A DNA stretch of 7,198 bases from Deltaproteobacteria bacterium (GTDB taxonomy: Bacteria; JAUYMQ01), in contig JAUYMQ010000375.1 in assembly GCA_030698575.1 (NCBI GenBank), forward strand, positions 1 through 7,198. The letters run 5' to 3'. The notes below the pieces were generated by a model. That model was not told the DNA's origin. It ran no database searches and worked only from the letters and a program-made list of their open reading frames with translations. Both the position numbers and the translations under genes were made by a program. This document shows positions 6,141-7,198 of this stretch, piece by piece; position 1 is the stretch's first letter, and the number at the start of each line of letters is the position of its first letter.

Positions 6141-6284
6141 GAACCGGCGTACACCTTTCTGACGCCGGTCCTGGGGGTCCTTCTGGGAGTTCTTGTGTTC
6201 CGGGAGTCGCTGGGGCAACTCGAGGGTTTTGGCGTCGCCCTGACCGTCGCGGGGGTGGCGTTGGTCGAGTGGCCGAACCGATGA
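6141..6284 (+). pseudogene. C-terminal remnant of an EamA/DMT-family transporter
   Basis: The frame that reads ccg at 6144 encodes about 46 residues, including YTFLTPVLGVLLGVLVF, then RESLGQLE and ALTVAGVALVEWPNR, ending at TGA 6282-6284. This is the pattern of the last helix pair of EamA drug/metabolite exporters: a TPV/LGV-rich helix, a short acidic loop (usually GExL), and a final helix. No ATG or GTG lies before the first helix, and the frame upstream runs into the cytochrome c gene, whose stop is at 6137-6139. The other eight or so helices are missing, so this is a gene fragment left by deletion or rearrangement, with the break close to 6140. Family recognition is by eye and moderately sure; the truncation is directly visible. 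Confidence 0.7.
6143..6169. repeat. 7-bp perfect inverted repeat with 13-base loop
   Basis: ACCGGCG at 6143-6149 is exactly complementary to CGCCGGT at 6163-6169. It sits just after the dihaem cytochrome c stop, but there is no following T-run and it lies inside the transporter remnant. It could act as a weak hairpin at the 3' end of the cytochrome message, or be chance in GC-rich DNA. Confidence 0.35.
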
Positions 6285-6478
6285 GTGGCGTCGACGTCGG
6301 AGATGCGAGGCGGGACGACGACTCCAGCGCCTCGTCGGCCGGCTGATCGAGTACTATCATGCGGAGCCTGTCCGGAGGCCCGCCTGCTTCCGTGACGCTC
6401 GCGCCAACCGGCAGCCATGGCCACCATCGAATGAGCCGACGGCGAAGATGAGGATCGATCCGGCCACAGGAGGAACCG
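6285..6478. other. stretch with no recognisable gene upstream of the HMA gene
   Basis: Together with the transporter remnant this forms a gap of 339 bases between complete genes. Short open frames exist: an ATG at 6281 encodes 21 codons, and another frame reads LQRLVGRLIEYYHAEP without a start. Neither resembles a family I know. No clear promoter pair, operator or terminator was found. The sequence TACTAT at 6352-6357 could be a -10 element, but no matching -35 is seen. Confidence 0.4.
6468..6473 (+). promoter_or_regulatory. Shine-Dalgarno AGGAGG for the HMA gene
   Basis: A full AGGAGG lies 5 bases before the ATG at 6479. It supports that start despite the unusual 35-residue basic N-terminal extension it gives the protein. 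Confidence 0.8.
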
Positions 6479-6961
6479 ATGAAGCGGGCGACCACTGAAG
6501 TGGTGACGGGCGGGAAGCTGAAGAAGGCTCCGTCGGCCACCACGCGCAAGGGCGGGGACGGGACCGGCCGGAGCGGATCGAGCTGCCCGTTTCCGGAACT
6601 CACCTGTCCCGCGTGTGTTCAGGCCGTGGAGGGCGCCCTGCGGGCAGTGCCCGGGGTGAGGGCGGCGACCGTGAACCTAGCCACCGGTCGGGCCTTCGTC
6701 AGCTACGAGCCGAGGGAGACCGGGCTCCCGTCTCTTCACGAGGCGGTCAAGAAGACCGGCTACCGGGTGGGCGGAGCCGCGCGCGGCGCGGCCCGGGAGG
6801 GCGGAGTACCACGTCTTCAGCGAAGGCGATGGGGAACCCATGACAGCGGAGGCAGGCGTGATGCCGGGAAGGGGCTCGGAGGGCCGACGGCTCGTGCTGG
6901 CGGCTGTCGGCATGGCCGTGATGACGCTGCTCGGCACGGGCGGGGTGGCGGGAGCCGGTGA
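6479..6961 (+). CDS. heavy-metal-associated (HMA) domain protein with a doubtful C-terminal tail
   Basis: The open frame is 160 residues, but only about 36-98 form a recognisable HMA (CopZ/MerP-like) ferredoxin-fold domain: ELTCPACVQAVEGAL with metal-binding C43 and C46, PGVRAATVNLATGRAFVSY, and a closing KKTGYRVGG. The usual GMTCxxC is ELTCPAC here, and C36 lies just before it. Residues 1-35 are Lys/Thr/Gly-rich with no signal peptide, so it is probably cytoplasmic. It likely binds Cu(I), Zn(II) or Hg(II) for transfer to a transporter or sensor; the metal cannot be told. From about residue 108 the reading becomes Arg/Gly-rich with poor third-position GC and overlaps the rhodanese gene by about 100 bases, so the tail is probably not native. 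A shift near 6803 to another frame would end at TGA 6841-6843, or run into the rhodanese frame. The AGGAGG at 6468 supports the start. Confidence 0.75.
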   Translation: MKRATTEVVTGGKLKKAPSATTRKGGDGTGRSGSSCPFPELTCPACVQAVEGALRAVPGVRAATVNLATGRAFVSYEPRETGLPSLHEAVKKTGYRVGGAARGAAREGGVPRLQRRRWGTHDSGGRRDAGKGLGGPTARAGGCRHGRDDAARHGRGGGSR

Positions 6962-7198
6962 GCGGGATCCGGGAATCCGGAAGGTGTCGGTCGGGGCCGG
7001 CCGGAGCTACACCGACGTGAGCCCCGCCGCGCTGGCCAGGCTGCTCGAGCGCAAGAGCTTCCCGCTCATCAATGTCCACATCCCCTATGCGGGCGAGATC
7101 GCCGGGACCGACCTCTTCCTCCCCTTCAACGAGGTGGAGGCAAACACCCGCAAGCTGCCGGCCGACAAGAGCGCGCGGCTGGTCGTGTACTGCCTGAG
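6861..7198 (+). CDS. exported rhodanese-like domain protein, N-terminal part (cut by window end)
   Basis: This frame is open to the window edge with no stop. It begins with a signal peptide or anchor (GRRLVLAAVGMAVMTLLG, then AGAGE), followed by the start of a rhodanese fold: YTDVSPAALARLLERKSFPLINVH, cited here only to mark strands and first helix, then IPYAGEIAGTDLFLPF, and VVYCL, whose cysteine at 7191-7193 (C111) is the expected catalytic residue. Rhodanese domains carry sulfur as persulfide on that Cys; outside the cytoplasm the role may be sulfur transfer, thiol handling or metal resistance. The ATG at 6861 is chosen because CGGAGG (6847-6852) lies 8 bases before it. An in-frame ATG at 6840 is an alternative with a weaker site. 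The frame stays open and codon-like upstream to about 6804, so a single-base shift could join it to the HMA gene. Confidence 0.82.
   Translation, partial: MPGRGSEGRRLVLAAVGMAVMTLLGTGGVAGAGERDPGIRKVSVGAGRSYTDVSPAALARLLERKSFPLINVHIPYAGEIAGTDLFLPFNEVEANTRKLPADKSARLVVYCL

Noticed and set aside
5471-6427. 318-residue minus-strand open frame over the dihaem cytochrome c and the following gap
   Set aside because: It lies opposite a clear cytochrome c gene, has no recognisable domain, and shows shadow-type composition.
6281-6460. Possible small gene from ATG 6281 whose frame, if shifted near 6320, continues as LQRLVGRLIEYYHAEP
   Set aside because: It needs an assumed indel, matches no family I know, and has no Shine-Dalgarno. 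It is mentioned only as part of the unexplained stretch.

Overview
The window is GC-rich with strong G/C preference at third codon positions, and every gene I can support is on the + strand. The gene content (a glycoside phosphorylase with its sugar-phosphate mutase, then a Rieske / b6-type cytochrome b / cytochrome c complex) fits a high-GC, respiring, probably uncultured soil or subsurface bacterium such as Rokubacteria, NC10 or a deltaproteobacterial relative. That placement is inference and weak. No tRNA, rRNA, CRISPR array or intact insertion sequence was seen.

Layout. Positions 1-2753 hold a sugar-phosphorolysis pair: the C-terminal part of a HAD-family beta-phosphoglucomutase, then a complete GH65 phosphorylase overlapping it by 4 bp. 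The phosphorylase should release beta-glucose 1-phosphate from an alpha-glucoside, and the mutase converts it to glucose 6-phosphate. Overlapping the phosphorylase by another 4 bp (2750-3424) is a strange small gene: a shortened HlyD-type membrane-fusion protein whose second lipoyl half runs straight into an incomplete DegP-like PDZ domain.

Positions 3586-6139 encode a quinol:cytochrome c oxidoreductase: a Rieske protein, a cytochrome b with b6-type haem spacing fused to subunit IV, a monohaem cytochrome c domain, and an exported dihaem cytochrome c. Electrons would pass from quinol to the Rieske cluster and b haems, then through the c haems to a terminal acceptor outside this window. Two positions are abnormal. 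The Rieske protein has Ser where a [2Fe-2S] cysteine ligand is expected. The monohaem domain has no start codon and lies in the same frame as cytochrome b, separated from it only by one TAG, which suggests a b-c fusion gene interrupted or recoded at one amber codon.

Positions 6141-6284 carry a start-less C-terminal remnant of an EamA/DMT transporter directly against the cytochrome c stop. Positions 6285-6478 hold nothing I recognise except a strong ribosome binding site. The window ends with an HMA metal-binding protein, whose reading frame looks disturbed near 6803, and the N-terminal part of an exported rhodanese-like protein cut just after its active-site cysteine.

The chimeric HlyD-PDZ gene, the Ser ligand, the amber codon, the transporter remnant and the HMA frame change suggest either a region undergoing gene decay and deletion, or residual errors in a metagenome-type assembly. 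Reads across each position and homologues from relatives would separate these.
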